DNA of 64,000 nucleotides from Rhodobacteraceae bacterium EhC02 (GTDB lineage: Bacteria; Pseudomonadota; Alphaproteobacteria; Rhodobacterales; Rhodobacteraceae): contig LXYH01000031.1 in NCBI GenBank assembly GCA_001650895.1, forward strand, positions 1 through 64,000. Reading direction: 5' to 3'. The position numbers and the translations under genes were made by a program. The notes beneath the pieces are model-generated. The model worked only from the letters and a program-made list of their open reading frames with translations. It searched no databases and was not told the origin of the DNA. How positions within the stretch are numbered: position 1 is the stretch's first letter; each line of letters opens with the position of its first letter. Positions 25,664 to 34,995 of this stretch are shown in pieces.

Positions 25664-26791
25664 ATGACTCAAAAGACAAACATGAACCGCCGTTCATTCC
25701 TCAAGCGCACCGCGCTTGGTGGCGGCGCAGTGGCAGGCACGCTTGCCGCCCCGGCCGTCCTGGCCCAGGCGCCAATCGTGCTGAAGATGCAGACGTCCTG
25801 GGGCGCCGGCAACATCTGGCAGGAAATGGCGCAGGACTATGCCGACCGTGTCGAGCAGATGTCGGGTGGCCGCCTGAAGATCGACCTGCTGCCTGCGGGC
25901 GCGGTCGTCGGTGCGTTCCAGGTGCTGGACGCCGTGAACGATGGTGTTCTGGACGCGGCCCATTCGGTGCCGGTCTACTGGTACGGCAAGAACAAGGCCG
26001 CATCGCTGTTCGGCACCGGCCCGGTGTTCGGCGGCTCGGCCACCACGATGCTGTCGTGGTTCTATGAAGGCGGCGGCAAGGAGCTTTATGACGAGCTGAC
26101 CCGCGACATCATGGGCCTCGAAGTCGATGGCTACATGGGTTTCCCGATGTTCGCGCAGCCTTTCGGCTGGTTCAAGGGCGAGGTCAACACCGTCGCCGAC
26201 CTGCAGGGCTTCAAGTACCGCACCGTGGGCCTGGCCGCAGACCTTCTGCAGTCGATGGGCATGGCCGTGGCACAGCTTCCGGGTGGCGAGATCGTCCCCG
26301 CGATGGAGCGTGGCGTGATCGACGCGTTCGAATTCAACAACCCCTCGTCGGACAAGGATTTCGGCGCCCATGACGTGGCGAAGAACTACTACCTGTCGTC
26401 CTACCACCAAGCGTCGGAAAGCTTTGAATTCCTGTTCAACAAGCTGACCATGGAAGACCTGCCGGACGATCTGCGCGCAATCGTGAAATACGGTGTCGAG
26501 GCCGTGTCGACCGCGAACACCGCCAAGGCGATGCGCCGCTACTCGGCCGACCTGAAGTGGCTGCAGGAAGAGGCCGGCGTCTCCGTGCGCCGCACCTCGA
26601 AAGAGATCCTGGCCGCCCAGATCGAAGCCTGGGACAAGCTGATCCCGGTTCTGGAAGAAGATCCCTTCATGAAGAAGTGCCTCGACAGCCAGCGCGCCTG
26701 GGTGGAGCAGGTCACCTACTACGAGATCATGAACGCGCCGGATTACGCGCTGGCCTACGATCACTATTTCCCGGGCAAGCTCGCACTCTGA
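25664..26791 (+). CDS. TRAP transporter substrate-binding protein (DctP family) with Tat signal
   Basis: A 375-residue binding protein. The N terminus carries a twin-arginine signal (RRSFLK at residues 10-15) and a hydrophobic stretch ending AVLAQA, so it is exported folded. The DctP fold is shown by WYGKNKAASLFGTGPVFG and the FKYRTVGLAADLLQSMG region with its conserved Arg. The closest family is the mannitol/chloroaromatic-type or keto-acid-type TRAP binding proteins. It is the first gene of a TRAP-amidase-dehydrogenase operon. Confidence 0.92.
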   Translation: MTQKTNMNRRSFLKRTALGGGAVAGTLAAPAVLAQAPIVLKMQTSWGAGNIWQEMAQDYADRVEQMSGGRLKIDLLPAGAVVGAFQVLDAVNDGVLDAAHSVPVYWYGKNKAASLFGTGPVFGGSATTMLSWFYEGGGKELYDELTRDIMGLEVDGYMGFPMFAQPFGWFKGEVNTVADLQGFKYRTVGLAADLLQSMGMAVAQLPGGEIVPAMERGVIDAFEFNNPSSDKDFGAHDVAKNYYLSSYHQASESFEFLFNKLTMEDLPDDLRAIVKYGVEAVSTANTAKAMRRYSADLKWLQEEAGVSVRRTSKEILAAQIEAWDKLIPVLEEDPFMKKCLDSQRAWVEQVTYYEIMNAPDYALAYDHYFPGKLAL

Positions 26792-26815
26792 GACCTGACC
26801 GTTCGGAAATAAAAG

Positions 26816-26842
26816 GACCCCGGCGGCACGGTCGCCGGGGTC
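26816..26842 (+). terminator. Intercistronic hairpin between dctP and dctQ
   Basis: GACCCCGGCG, a 7-nt loop, then CGCCGGGGTC: a perfect 10-bp GC-rich stem between the binding protein and small permease genes, with no T-run after it. Its place fits an attenuator or mRNA-stabilising element that keeps the binding protein more abundant than the permeases. Confidence 0.6.
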
Positions 26843-26870
26843 AATCATAACACATGCAAGAGGTGAGAGC

Positions 26871-27455
26871 GTGATCAGCTTCATCCGTTTTGCCGACAAT
26901 CTGTCGGCCTGGTTCGGCAAGGCATTTGCCTGGCTGATCATCCTGATGGCAGCCGGCACCGGCTATGAGGTGTTCGTGCGCTACGTGCTGAACGACCCGA
27001 CAGCCTGGGCGTTGGACGTGTCCTTCATCATGTACGGCACGCTCTTCATGATGGGCGGGGCCTATACATTGTCGCGCGGCGGCCATGTGCGGGGTGACTT
27101 CCTTTATCGTCTCTGGCAGCCCAAGACGCAGGCCAAGGTGGACCTTGTCCTCTACATCATATTCTTTTTTCCCGGCATTCTGGCCCTCGTCTTCGCAGGC
27201 TGGAAATATGCATCCCGCTCCTGGCAATATGCCGAAGTGTCGGTGAACAGCCCCGCCGGTGTTCCGATCTACCAGTTCAAGACCGTCCTCGTTGCCGCTG
27301 GTCTGCTGCTTCTGGTGCAGGGCGTGGCCCAGGTGATGCGCTGCATCCTGGCCATCCGCACCAATGAATGGCTCGCCGCCGACGAGGATGTGTTCGAGAC
27401 AGAAGACCTCCTGATGCAAAAGGCCGCTGAGGCCGAGAAGGACGCGCATCCATGA
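26871..27455 (+). CDS. TRAP transporter small permease (DctQ)
   Basis: A 194-residue membrane protein starting at GTG 26871 behind AGAGGTGAG. Four helices are predicted; the EVFVRYVLNDPTAWALDVSF segment is the DctQ hallmark. The C terminus is acidic and cytoplasmic. Its stop overlaps the DctM start (ATGA). Confidence 0.9.
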   Translation: MISFIRFADNLSAWFGKAFAWLIILMAAGTGYEVFVRYVLNDPTAWALDVSFIMYGTLFMMGGAYTLSRGGHVRGDFLYRLWQPKTQAKVDLVLYIIFFFPGILALVFAGWKYASRSWQYAEVSVNSPAGVPIYQFKTVLVAAGLLLLVQGVAQVMRCILAIRTNEWLAADEDVFETEDLLMQKAAEAEKDAHP

Positions 27456-28870
27456 CCGATCCCCAAATCGCCCTGATGATGTTGGGGCTGTTCATCGTCT
27501 TTGTTTTCCTTGGCTTCCCGATCGCCTTCACGCTGATGGCCATGGGCATCGCATTCGGCTACTACGCCTATTTCGACGCTGACCGGATGTGGCGCTCGTT
27601 CAACCGGTTGACCGAGGATGCCGGCTGGTGGGACCAGACATCGCTCTGGATCGAAGGCTTCTTCAACAACCGGATTTTCGATCTCTTCGTGAACCAGACC
27701 TACACGGTGATGTCGAACGAGGTGCTGACGGCTGTGCCGCTGTTCCTGTTCATGGGCTATATCGTGGAACGCGCCAATATCGTGGACCGGCTGTTTTCCA
27801 CGCTGAACATCGCCTCGCGCAACGTGCCCGGCTCGATGGGTGTGGCAGCCCTTGTGACCTGCGCACTTTTCGCGACGGCCACGGGGATCGTGGGCGCGGT
27901 GGTGACGCTGATGGGGCTTCTGGCCCTGCCCGCGATGCTCAAGGCGCGCTACAATCCCTCCTTCGCCTCAGGCATCATCTGCGCGGGCGGCACGCTGGGC
28001 ATCCTGATCCCGCCCTCGATCATGCTGATCGTCTATGCGGCGGCATCGAACGTGTCGATCGTGCGGCTTTATGCGGCCGCACTTCTGCCGGGCCTGACGC
28101 TGGTGGGTCTCTACCTTGTCTATATCGTCGGCCGGTCGATCCTGCAGCCCTCTGTCGCGCCGAAACCCACCAAGGAAGACATCCCCGACGTGCCCTTCGG
28201 CAAGCTGATGGGGATGGTCCTGACGTCGTTCCTGCCGCTGGCCTTCCTGATCCTGGCCGTGCTGGGGTCGATCCTGATGGGTCTGGCCACCCCGACCGAG
28301 GCCGCCTCCATCGGCGCGCTGGGCGGCATCATGCTGGCCTTCATCTATCGTGCCATGACCTGGCAGCGGCTGCGCGAGTCCGTCTACCTGACGGTGCGCA
28401 CCACGGCGATGGTCTGCTGGCTCTTCGTGGGGTCCTACACCTTCTCGGCCGTGTTCTCGTACCTCGGTGGCGAGCATATCATCTCGGAATTCGTCCAGAG
28501 CCTCAGCCTTGAGCCATGGCAGTTCCTGATCCTGGCGCAGCTGATCATCTTCCTGCTGGGCTGGCCGCTGGAATGGTCCGAGATCATCATCATCTTCGTG
28601 CCGATCTTCCTGCCCCTGCTGGCCTTCTTCAACATCGACCCGCTGTTCTTCGGCATTCTGGTCGCGTTGAACCTGCAGACCAGCTTCCTGACGCCACCCA
28701 TGGCAATGTCGGCCTATTATCTCAAGGGGATCGCCCCGCCCGAGATCAAGCTGACGCAGATCTTCTCGGGGGTGATGCCCTTCCTGGTCTGCGTGATAAT
28801 CTCGATGGGCATGATGTATGCCTTCCCGCAGATCGTCTTCTACCTCCCCGAGGCGATGTATGGGAAATAA
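27452..28870 (+). CDS. TRAP transporter large permease (DctM)
   Basis: A 472-residue DctM-family permease, about 30 residues longer than the other two here because of a larger N-terminal loop (residues ~35-85). Signatures: PLFLFMGYIVERA, GTLGILIPPSIMLIVYA, ATPTEAASIGALGG and FLTPPMAMSAYYLKG. It is translationally coupled to DctQ, and its 3' end overlaps the amidase gene by 11 bp. Confidence 0.94.
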   Translation: MTDPQIALMMLGLFIVFVFLGFPIAFTLMAMGIAFGYYAYFDADRMWRSFNRLTEDAGWWDQTSLWIEGFFNNRIFDLFVNQTYTVMSNEVLTAVPLFLFMGYIVERANIVDRLFSTLNIASRNVPGSMGVAALVTCALFATATGIVGAVVTLMGLLALPAMLKARYNPSFASGIICAGGTLGILIPPSIMLIVYAAASNVSIVRLYAAALLPGLTLVGLYLVYIVGRSILQPSVAPKPTKEDIPDVPFGKLMGMVLTSFLPLAFLILAVLGSILMGLATPTEAASIGALGGIMLAFIYRAMTWQRLRESVYLTVRTTAMVCWLFVGSYTFSAVFSYLGGEHIISEFVQSLSLEPWQFLILAQLIIFLLGWPLEWSEIIIIFVPIFLPLLAFFNIDPLFFGILVALNLQTSFLTPPMAMSAYYLKGIAPPEIKLTQIFSGVMPFLVCVIISMGMMYAFPQIVFYLPEAMYGK

Positions 28871-30206
28871 GACCGCTCTGCTCTCGCTCGACCTGCTGGA
28901 ACTGCGGGACAGGCTGGCATCTGGCGCGATATCTGCGCTCGATGTGACCGAGGCCTGTCTTGACCGGATCGCCGAGCGGGACGAGGCGGTTCAAGCCTGG
29001 GCCTGGATCGATCCCGATTTCGCCCGGGATCAGGCCCGGCGGCTTGACACACACCGCAAGGCGGGGCGCCCCCTGGGCGCCCTGCACGGGCTGCCCGTCG
29101 GGGTGAAGGACGTGATCGACACGGCCAAGGTGCCCACCGAAAACGGTTGCCCCCTGGATGCGGGCCGCGTGCCCTTGCAGGATGCTTTCGTGGTCGAACG
29201 GCTGAAACAGGCTGGCGCCGTGATCCTGGGCAAGACCGTCACGACGGAACTGGCCTTCATGCATGCGGGCAAGACACGCAACCCGCATCACCCCGACCAT
29301 ACGCCGGGCGGCTCATCCTCGGGCTCGGCCGCCGCCGTGGCCGACCTGCAGGTGCCGCTTGCCATTGGCACACAGACGGGTGGATCGGTGATCCGCCCCG
29401 CCTCCTACTGCGGGGTGACCGGGTTCAAACCCAGCTTCGGCGCGATCCCGCGGCGCGGCGTACTGATGCAATCCCCTTCCCTGGATACGGTGGGCGTCTT
29501 TGCCCGCACTCCCCTTGATGCGGCCCTGTTGGCAGAGGTCCTGTTCGGCCATGATCCGCAGGACAGCGCCACCAGCCCCGCCCCCGTACCACGTCTTCTG
29601 GATGTGGCGCGCACCGATCCGCCGGTGAAACCGCTGTTTGCCCTGATCAAGCCGCCCGGCTGGGCCGAGGCCGATCCGCAATTGCACGAAGCCTTCGCGG
29701 AACTGACAGAGGCGCTTGGCGACCAGGTGTTCGAGGCCGAACTGCCGGCTGCCTTCAGCCAGGCCGCAGCACTGCGCGAACAGATCAATTTCGCCGAAAT
29801 AGCGCGCTGCTACTATCGCTATGGGCGCGACGGGATGGACCTGCTGGGGCCACGCACCCGCGATGCAATGGACAAGGGCGCGCAGATCCTGGCCCGCGAT
29901 TATCTGGCAGCCCTCGACTGGCGCGCGGTGTTCACCGCCGCGGTGGATGAGGTGTTCGAGCGTTGCGACGCCATCCTCTGCCCCGCCGCCACCGGCCCCG
30001 CACCCAAGGGGCTGGAGTTCACGGGCAACGCCATCTTCAACGGGCTGTGGACCATGCTGGGCACACCGGCCATCACGATCCCCGCCTTCACGGCTGAAAA
30101 CGGCCTGCCGATGGGTCTGCAGCTGGTCGGCCCATGCGGGCAGGATGCCCGGCTTCTGCGCAATGCACATTGGTTCACACGCTGGCTTGATGCCGCCAGC
30201 GCCTGA
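28860..30206 (+). CDS. Amidase signature-family hydrolase
   Basis: A 448-residue cytoplasmic amidase. The Ser-cisSer-Lys catalytic triad is readable: Lys in PVGVKDVID, the GGSSSGSAAAVA loop, and the nucleophile Ser in QTGGSVIRPAS. I start at the ATG at 28860, inside the end of dctM, which leaves no intergenic space. Its relatives include GatA, AtzF and many short-chain amidases; with no gatB/gatC nearby it is a catabolic amidase, releasing ammonia from the imported amide. Confidence 0.92.
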   Translation: MGNKTALLSLDLLELRDRLASGAISALDVTEACLDRIAERDEAVQAWAWIDPDFARDQARRLDTHRKAGRPLGALHGLPVGVKDVIDTAKVPTENGCPLDAGRVPLQDAFVVERLKQAGAVILGKTVTTELAFMHAGKTRNPHHPDHTPGGSSSGSAAAVADLQVPLAIGTQTGGSVIRPASYCGVTGFKPSFGAIPRRGVLMQSPSLDTVGVFARTPLDAALLAEVLFGHDPQDSATSPAPVPRLLDVARTDPPVKPLFALIKPPGWAEADPQLHEAFAELTEALGDQVFEAELPAAFSQAAALREQINFAEIARCYYRYGRDGMDLLGPRTRDAMDKGAQILARDYLAALDWRAVFTAAVDEVFERCDAILCPAATGPAPKGLEFTGNAIFNGLWTMLGTPAITIPAFTAENGLPMGLQLVGPCGQDARLLRNAHWFTRWLDAASA

Positions 30207-30221
30207 CGAAAGGACACTTCG

Positions 30222-30380
30222 ATGAACAAGCTTCTCGCCCTCTTCGCCTTTGCCGTATTCGCCGCGTTTCTGTTCATCCTGGCCTATCGGCTGGGCGAAC
30301 TGGATCTCTGGGCCATCACGGTTCTGACGATGGCGCTGGCCGGCTATGACTTCCTGACCTCGGCCCGCAAGAAGGACTGA
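30222..30380 (+). CDS. Small membrane protein (52 aa), operon-embedded
   Basis: A 52-residue ORF with GAAAGG before its ATG. It has two hydrophobic stretches (LLALFAFAVFAAFLFILAY and LWAITVLTMALAGYDFL) and a basic C terminus (SARKKD). It sits 15 bp after the amidase and three bases before the dehydrogenase, so it is clearly a member of the operon. I do not recognise a family. It may be a transporter accessory peptide. Confidence 0.72.
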   Translation: MNKLLALFAFAVFAAFLFILAYRLGELDLWAITVLTMALAGYDFLTSARKKD

Positions 30381-30383
30381 GGC

Positions 30384-31346
30384 ATGGCCCGCCCCGTTCT
30401 GTGGATCCCCCGCCGCCTGTCCGACGCGACGCTGGCGCGCGCAAGGCGCGACTATGACGTGATCGTCAAGGCCGAGGATACGCCCGGCACGGCGGACGAG
30501 ATCGTGGCGATGAGCGCGCAGGTCGATGCCATGATCCCCTGCCATTCCGAACATTTCAGCGCCGATGTGGTGGCCCGCCTTGATCCGCGCCTCAAGATCG
30601 TTGCCAATCATTCGGTCGGCGTCGATCACTGCGATCTGGCGGCACTGTCCGGGCGTGGCATCGTGGTGACAAATACGCCGGATGTGCTGTCGGATGCCAC
30701 GGCCGAGATCGCGATGCTGCTGATGCTGGGCGCGGCACGCCATGCGGTGACGGGGGACCGGATCGTGCGCAGTGGTGCCTGGGACAGTTGGTCGCCGTCC
30801 TTCATGGTCGGCACGCAGGTCACTGGCGCCACACTGGGGATCGTGGGCATGGGCCGCGTGGGGCGGGCCTTTGCCCGCAAGGCGCGCGGTTTCGACATGC
30901 AGATCCACTATCACAACCGCACCCGCCTTGATCCTTCAGAGGAACAGGGCGCGATCTGGCATGAAACGCTTGATACCCTTCTGCCCCAGGCGCAGTTCCT
31001 GTCACTGCATTGCCCCGCAACGCCTGCAACCCGCGATCTGCTGAACGCAAGGACGCTGGCGATGCTGCCCGCCGGGGCCATCGTGGTGAACACCGCGCGT
31101 GGCGCCCTTGTCGACGAGGCAGCCCTGATCGCAGCCCTGGACAGCGGGCATGTCGCGGCGGCTGGTCTTGATTGCTTCAAGGTGGAACCGGGCGGCAATC
31201 CGGCGCTGGCCCGGCATGAGAACGTCTTCATGCTGCCGCACATAGGGTCGGCCACGCGGGCCACGCGCGATGCCATGGGATACCGGGCGCTGGACAATCT
31301 TGATGCCTATTTCGCGGGTCGCGCCCCCGCCGATCGCGTGGCCTGA
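30384..31346 (+). CDS. D-2-hydroxyacid dehydrogenase (glyoxylate/hydroxypyruvate reductase-like)
   Basis: A 320-residue NAD(P)-dependent dehydrogenase. The Rossmann motif LGIVGMGRVGRAF lies near residue 152. The catalytic residues are Arg in NTARGALVDE, Glu in CFKVEPGG and His in LPHIGSAT, as in GhrB-type enzymes. Start at the ATG at 30384, three bases past the microprotein stop. It ends the TRAP-amidase operon and probably interconverts the 2-keto or 2-hydroxy acid freed by amide hydrolysis. Confidence 0.92.
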   Translation: MARPVLWIPRRLSDATLARARRDYDVIVKAEDTPGTADEIVAMSAQVDAMIPCHSEHFSADVVARLDPRLKIVANHSVGVDHCDLAALSGRGIVVTNTPDVLSDATAEIAMLLMLGAARHAVTGDRIVRSGAWDSWSPSFMVGTQVTGATLGIVGMGRVGRAFARKARGFDMQIHYHNRTRLDPSEEQGAIWHETLDTLLPQAQFLSLHCPATPATRDLLNARTLAMLPAGAIVVNTARGALVDEAALIAALDSGHVAAAGLDCFKVEPGGNPALARHENVFMLPHIGSATRATRDAMGYRALDNLDAYFAGRAPADRVA

Positions 31347-31370
31347 GCCGCCCGTCGACACGATCCTTCA

Positions 31371-32486
31371 TCAGCGCACCAGGAATTCGGCATGCAAGGC
31401 GCCCGCGGCCTTGATGCTTTTGAGGATGTCGATCATGTCGCGCGGCGAGACGCCCAGCGCATTCAGCCCTGCCACAACCTCTGACAGCGAGGTGCCCGAA
31501 GGGATTTCGGCAAGGCCGATCCCCGGCTCTTCCTCGATCGCGACATCGGTCCGCGGCACCACGACCGTCTCGCCGGGCGAGAAGGGATTGGGCTGCACGA
31601 CAAGCGGCGCCTCCTGGATCCGCAGGGTCAGATTACCCTGGGATACGGCGACCCGTGCGATCCTGACATCCTCGCCCATGACGATGGTTCCGGATCGCTG
31701 ATCCACGACGACACGCGCCTTTCCCGCAGGCGCGACCACGATATTCTCGATCCGCCCCAGCGCATGGGCCGTCGAGGCCATGCGCGTCGCCCGGATATCA
31801 AGCTGCACGGTGCCCGAGTCCAGCATCACCGCGACACCCCGACCGAAATCGTCGTTGATCGCCTCTTCGATGCGGCCCGCCGTGGTGAAATCCGGCTCTC
31901 TCAAGGCCAGCCTGAGGGTGTCAAGACTTGACAGCTGGAAATCGATCTCACGCTCGACATTCGCGCCGGACGGGATCGAACCGGCTGTCGGCACCCCCTG
32001 TACGACGGCGGCCGCATCACCTTCGGCGGCGGCGCCGCCCGCGATGATCGTCCCCTGTGCCACGGCATAGATCTGTCCGTCGGCCGCCGTAAGGGGGGTC
32101 ATGATCAGCGTGCCGCCAAGCAGGCTGGTCGCATCCCCGATCGCCGAGACCGTCACGTCGATCCGCCCCCCCGCGCGGGCGAAGGGTGGCAGGCTGGCCG
32201 TGACGAAGACCGCGGCGACATTGCGCGGGCGAAACTGCTCCCCGGCCATGTTGACCCCAAGCCGTTCCAGGATGTTCGCCATGATTTCTTCGGTGAAGGG
32301 CGCATTGCGGATGCCATCGCCGCTGCCGTTCAGGCCGACGACAAGCCCGTATCCCACCAGGTCATTGTTGCGCACACCGTCGAATTCCACGAGGTCCTTG
32401 ATCCGGACCGAATTGGCCGACGCCGCGCCGACCGAAGACAGCAGCAGGACGATGGCAGCGATGGCGTGGATCAGCGGCGAAATCAT
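31371..32486 (-). CDS. flgI: Flagellar P-ring protein FlgI
   Basis: A 371-residue periplasmic protein that forms the ring around the flagellar rod in the peptidoglycan layer. The signal peptide ends near AASANS. The family core is RIKDLVEFDGVRNNDLVGYGLVVGLNGSGDG, with a C-terminal SPRDMIDILKSIKAAGALHAE. The length is normal. Its start overlaps the flgL stop by four bases (ATGA), so it is coupled to flgL, and it is the last gene of the block. Confidence 0.97.
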   Translation of the reverse strand: MISPLIHAIAAIVLLLSSVGAASANSVRIKDLVEFDGVRNNDLVGYGLVVGLNGSGDGIRNAPFTEEIMANILERLGVNMAGEQFRPRNVAAVFVTASLPPFARAGGRIDVTVSAIGDATSLLGGTLIMTPLTAADGQIYAVAQGTIIAGGAAAEGDAAAVVQGVPTAGSIPSGANVEREIDFQLSSLDTLRLALREPDFTTAGRIEEAINDDFGRGVAVMLDSGTVQLDIRATRMASTAHALGRIENIVVAPAGKARVVVDQRSGTIVMGEDVRIARVAVSQGNLTLRIQEAPLVVQPNPFSPGETVVVPRTDVAIEEEPGIGLAEIPSGTSLSEVVAGLNALGVSPRDMIDILKSIKAAGALHAEFLVR

Positions 32487-33493
32487 CGCAGGAAATCCGA
32501 GAGCGTCAGACGCGACAGGCGTGCAGTGACGGCATAGAGGCTTTCAAGCTTCTGCTGGGCATCCGTCAGCCGGGTGGCCACATCGAAAGGATCCACACCC
32601 AGCAATGCGTTGCGCGCAATTTCCAGCGAAGAGACTTCGGCCTCCTGGCGGACCTTGCTGTCTTCGATCCGCGCCTCTGCAAACCCCAGATCGGCCCGCA
32701 GCCCGGTCAGATCGTCCTGCACCGCGATCATCCCTTCGGCCGACCTGCGCATCAGGTCGGCACGCACATCCGGACTCAGTGGCAGGCTTTGATCCGCCGC
32801 GATGGTGGCAAGCCCAACCTGCTTGAGAATTGTCCTGATCACCGGGGAACCTGCGGTCAGGTCAAGTTCGACGGTTTCGTGCGGCCCTAGATGAAAGGGC
32901 CCGAGGCCGCTGTGCGCCCCCATATAGGCAAGGCTTTGAAAGCCGCCAGACGCAGTGTCGAACCAGGCGTCCAGCGCGGCCTGCACACCTTCGGCCGTTG
33001 TCTGCCCCGCCGCGGCGGCAACCATCTCTGCGCGCAAGACCCCGGCCGAGACCAGTGGCGCGGTTGCGGTTGCATTGCCCGCGAAAAGGCTGCGCCCACC
33101 AATCTGCGTGTTCAATGCCGACACGATACTGTCCAGGCTGTCGACAGCTTCGCGCGCAACAGCGGCCGTCACGGGCGCGATCCCGCTGCCGTCACTTTCA
33201 ATCAATCGTGTCGACAGACCCGATCCGATGTCCTGCACGCGCCCGAGTGCAGCCTGCATGCCTGCAGCAAGGGTCCCCGCCTCAGATGCGGAGGTCCTGT
33301 AGCCCTGCAGCCTGCCCAGATTGCGTTCGATATCCGCAAGATAGGAAAACGAGCCGGACAAGCGGGCCGCGACATCGGCCGTGCGCCCTGTCGCCACTTC
33401 CTCCGCGAGGCGCGAAATCTCTTGGCGGGTCGTGGCATTGTGGTGGCGCAGCATGAAGGATTGCGCCAAATCTCCCAATGATATCATGCTCAT
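32483..33493 (-). CDS. flgL: Flagellar hook-filament junction protein FlgL
   Basis: A 336-residue flagellin-related junction protein. The N-terminal helix (LGDLAQSFMLRHHNATTRQEISRLAEEVATGR) and the C-terminal helix (LTDAQQKLESLYAVTARLSRLTLSDFLR) form the coiled-coil pair typical of FlgL. I use the ATG at 33493; a TTG six bases upstream overlaps the flgK stop. It joins hook and filament together with FlgK. Confidence 0.92.
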   Translation of the reverse strand: MSMISLGDLAQSFMLRHHNATTRQEISRLAEEVATGRTADVAARLSGSFSYLADIERNLGRLQGYRTSASEAGTLAAGMQAALGRVQDIGSGLSTRLIESDGSGIAPVTAAVAREAVDSLDSIVSALNTQIGGRSLFAGNATATAPLVSAGVLRAEMVAAAAGQTTAEGVQAALDAWFDTASGGFQSLAYMGAHSGLGPFHLGPHETVELDLTAGSPVIRTILKQVGLATIAADQSLPLSPDVRADLMRRSAEGMIAVQDDLTGLRADLGFAEARIEDSKVRQEAEVSSLEIARNALLGVDPFDVATRLTDAQQKLESLYAVTARLSRLTLSDFLR

Positions 33494-33495
33494 GA

Positions 33496-34947
33496 TCAAA
33501 CCCTCAGCAAACTGTCCAGCATGTCGTCAACCGCCTGGATGACACGAGCGTTGGCCGCATAGGCCTGTTCGATCAGCAAAAGGCGTTGCAATTGATCGTC
33601 GCTATCGACCCCGGCTTCGCGTTCGGCCGCCTGCAGCGCCATGGCCCGGACACTTGCGAAGCTTTGGCGTTGATCGATCATCTGCCGCGACGATCCGACA
33701 TCCGAGATCACGCGCGCCGCCATGTCGGAAAGGGACTGCGGAACAGGATCAAGGACCGGCGAGCCGGGATTCCGCAACTCCTGCAGAGCGGTCAGCGCAC
33801 GGTTCAGCAGACCCGCCTCGCCCGGCGGGCCGGGAAGTGCGGCCCCCAACCCGTCGCGCAGACGCCAGGAGTTGTCGCCCTGACGGGGGTCGATCACCGC
33901 ATTGAGCCTGATCCGGCCAGCAAGGCCAGCTTCCAGCGCGGGATCCACGGCAGCACCCGCATCGGTGAAAAGTCCGGGGTCCATCGGCTGGAGGGTGGTA
34001 TCGATGGCAGGATCGACAAAGCGGGTGGCCAGATCACGCGCCATGGCATCGAGCTGGGCCTGCGCCCTGACGGCCAGATCGTCGCGGATGCGAAAGGCCG
34101 CGTCCAACCCGCCACCCGCCAAGGGCCCGAATTGCGGATCTGTCGACACCCGGACGCCATTGACGGTCAACCCGGACAGAAGCCCACCTGCCTGTGTCAT
34201 CTGCGGCGCGACAAGATTGGCCGGTTCGAATCCGAGCCTGGCGGCCGGACCGTCAAGCAGCACCGCGCCGCCTGGCGTGAACAGGGCGATCGCCCCGCGA
34301 TCGCGGGCAACCTCGATCACCGGCACGACAAGGGAAATCCGGTCGATGACGACCTGGCGCTCGTCCAGAAGAGGGGCCACGCCGACATCCTTCGATGCCA
34401 ATGCCGTGATACGCTTGTTGAGTTCCGCAACCCGTTCCAGATCGGTATTCAGCGTCGTGACCTGGCGTGCGATATCCCCGTCGGCCGCGGTTCTGATCTG
34501 CTGCAGACCGGCCGAGATCTCCCGGAACTTGCCCGCAAGGCCATCGGCCATGTTGACCGCCCGGTCCAGCCTTTCCGCCAGATCCGGACGGCTTGACGCC
34601 TCGATCAATGCGGTCTCGAAGGCGGTGACACGGGCGGTCAGGGAACCCGGGTCAAGCGGAGTGCCGAAAAGGGCTTCGACCCGATGCATGGCAGTTGCCA
34701 TGCCCCCCTCGCGCGTCTGTTCCGCCGTGGCAAGGCGCCGGTCGGCCAAAAGGGCCGGATCGGACGCACGGGCGATCCCGTCGATCCTGACACCGCCGGT
34801 CGTTCCCTGTCGCGAGGAGGTGACAAGCGATCTTGTCGCGTATCCTTCGGTGGCCGCGTTGGCGATATTGGAGGCCACCACCTCGGCCGAGCGGGAAGCT
34901 GCGGTCAGACCGCTGAGGGCGTTCGACAGGGCGCCGGCAATGCTCAT
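33496..34947 (-). CDS. flgK: Flagellar hook-associated protein FlgK
   Basis: A 483-residue hook-filament junction protein. The N terminus (LSNALSGLTAASRSAEVVASNIANAATEGYATRS) is the shared rod/hook/HAP domain, and the C terminus (QRLLLIEQAYAANARVIQAVDDMLDSLLRV) is the matching one. I start at MSIAGAL (34947), which has GGAGAG upstream. It runs almost directly into flgL. Confidence 0.96.
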   Translation of the reverse strand: MSIAGALSNALSGLTAASRSAEVVASNIANAATEGYATRSLVTSSRQGTTGGVRIDGIARASDPALLADRRLATAEQTREGGMATAMHRVEALFGTPLDPGSLTARVTAFETALIEASSRPDLAERLDRAVNMADGLAGKFREISAGLQQIRTAADGDIARQVTTLNTDLERVAELNKRITALASKDVGVAPLLDERQVVIDRISLVVPVIEVARDRGAIALFTPGGAVLLDGPAARLGFEPANLVAPQMTQAGGLLSGLTVNGVRVSTDPQFGPLAGGGLDAAFRIRDDLAVRAQAQLDAMARDLATRFVDPAIDTTLQPMDPGLFTDAGAAVDPALEAGLAGRIRLNAVIDPRQGDNSWRLRDGLGAALPGPPGEAGLLNRALTALQELRNPGSPVLDPVPQSLSDMAARVISDVGSSRQMIDQRQSFASVRAMALQAAEREAGVDSDDQLQRLLLIEQAYAANARVIQAVDDMLDSLLRV

Positions 34948-34995
34948 GTTCGTTCTCTCCACCAGATATGTGATCGGCTGCGCATCACCTCAGGC

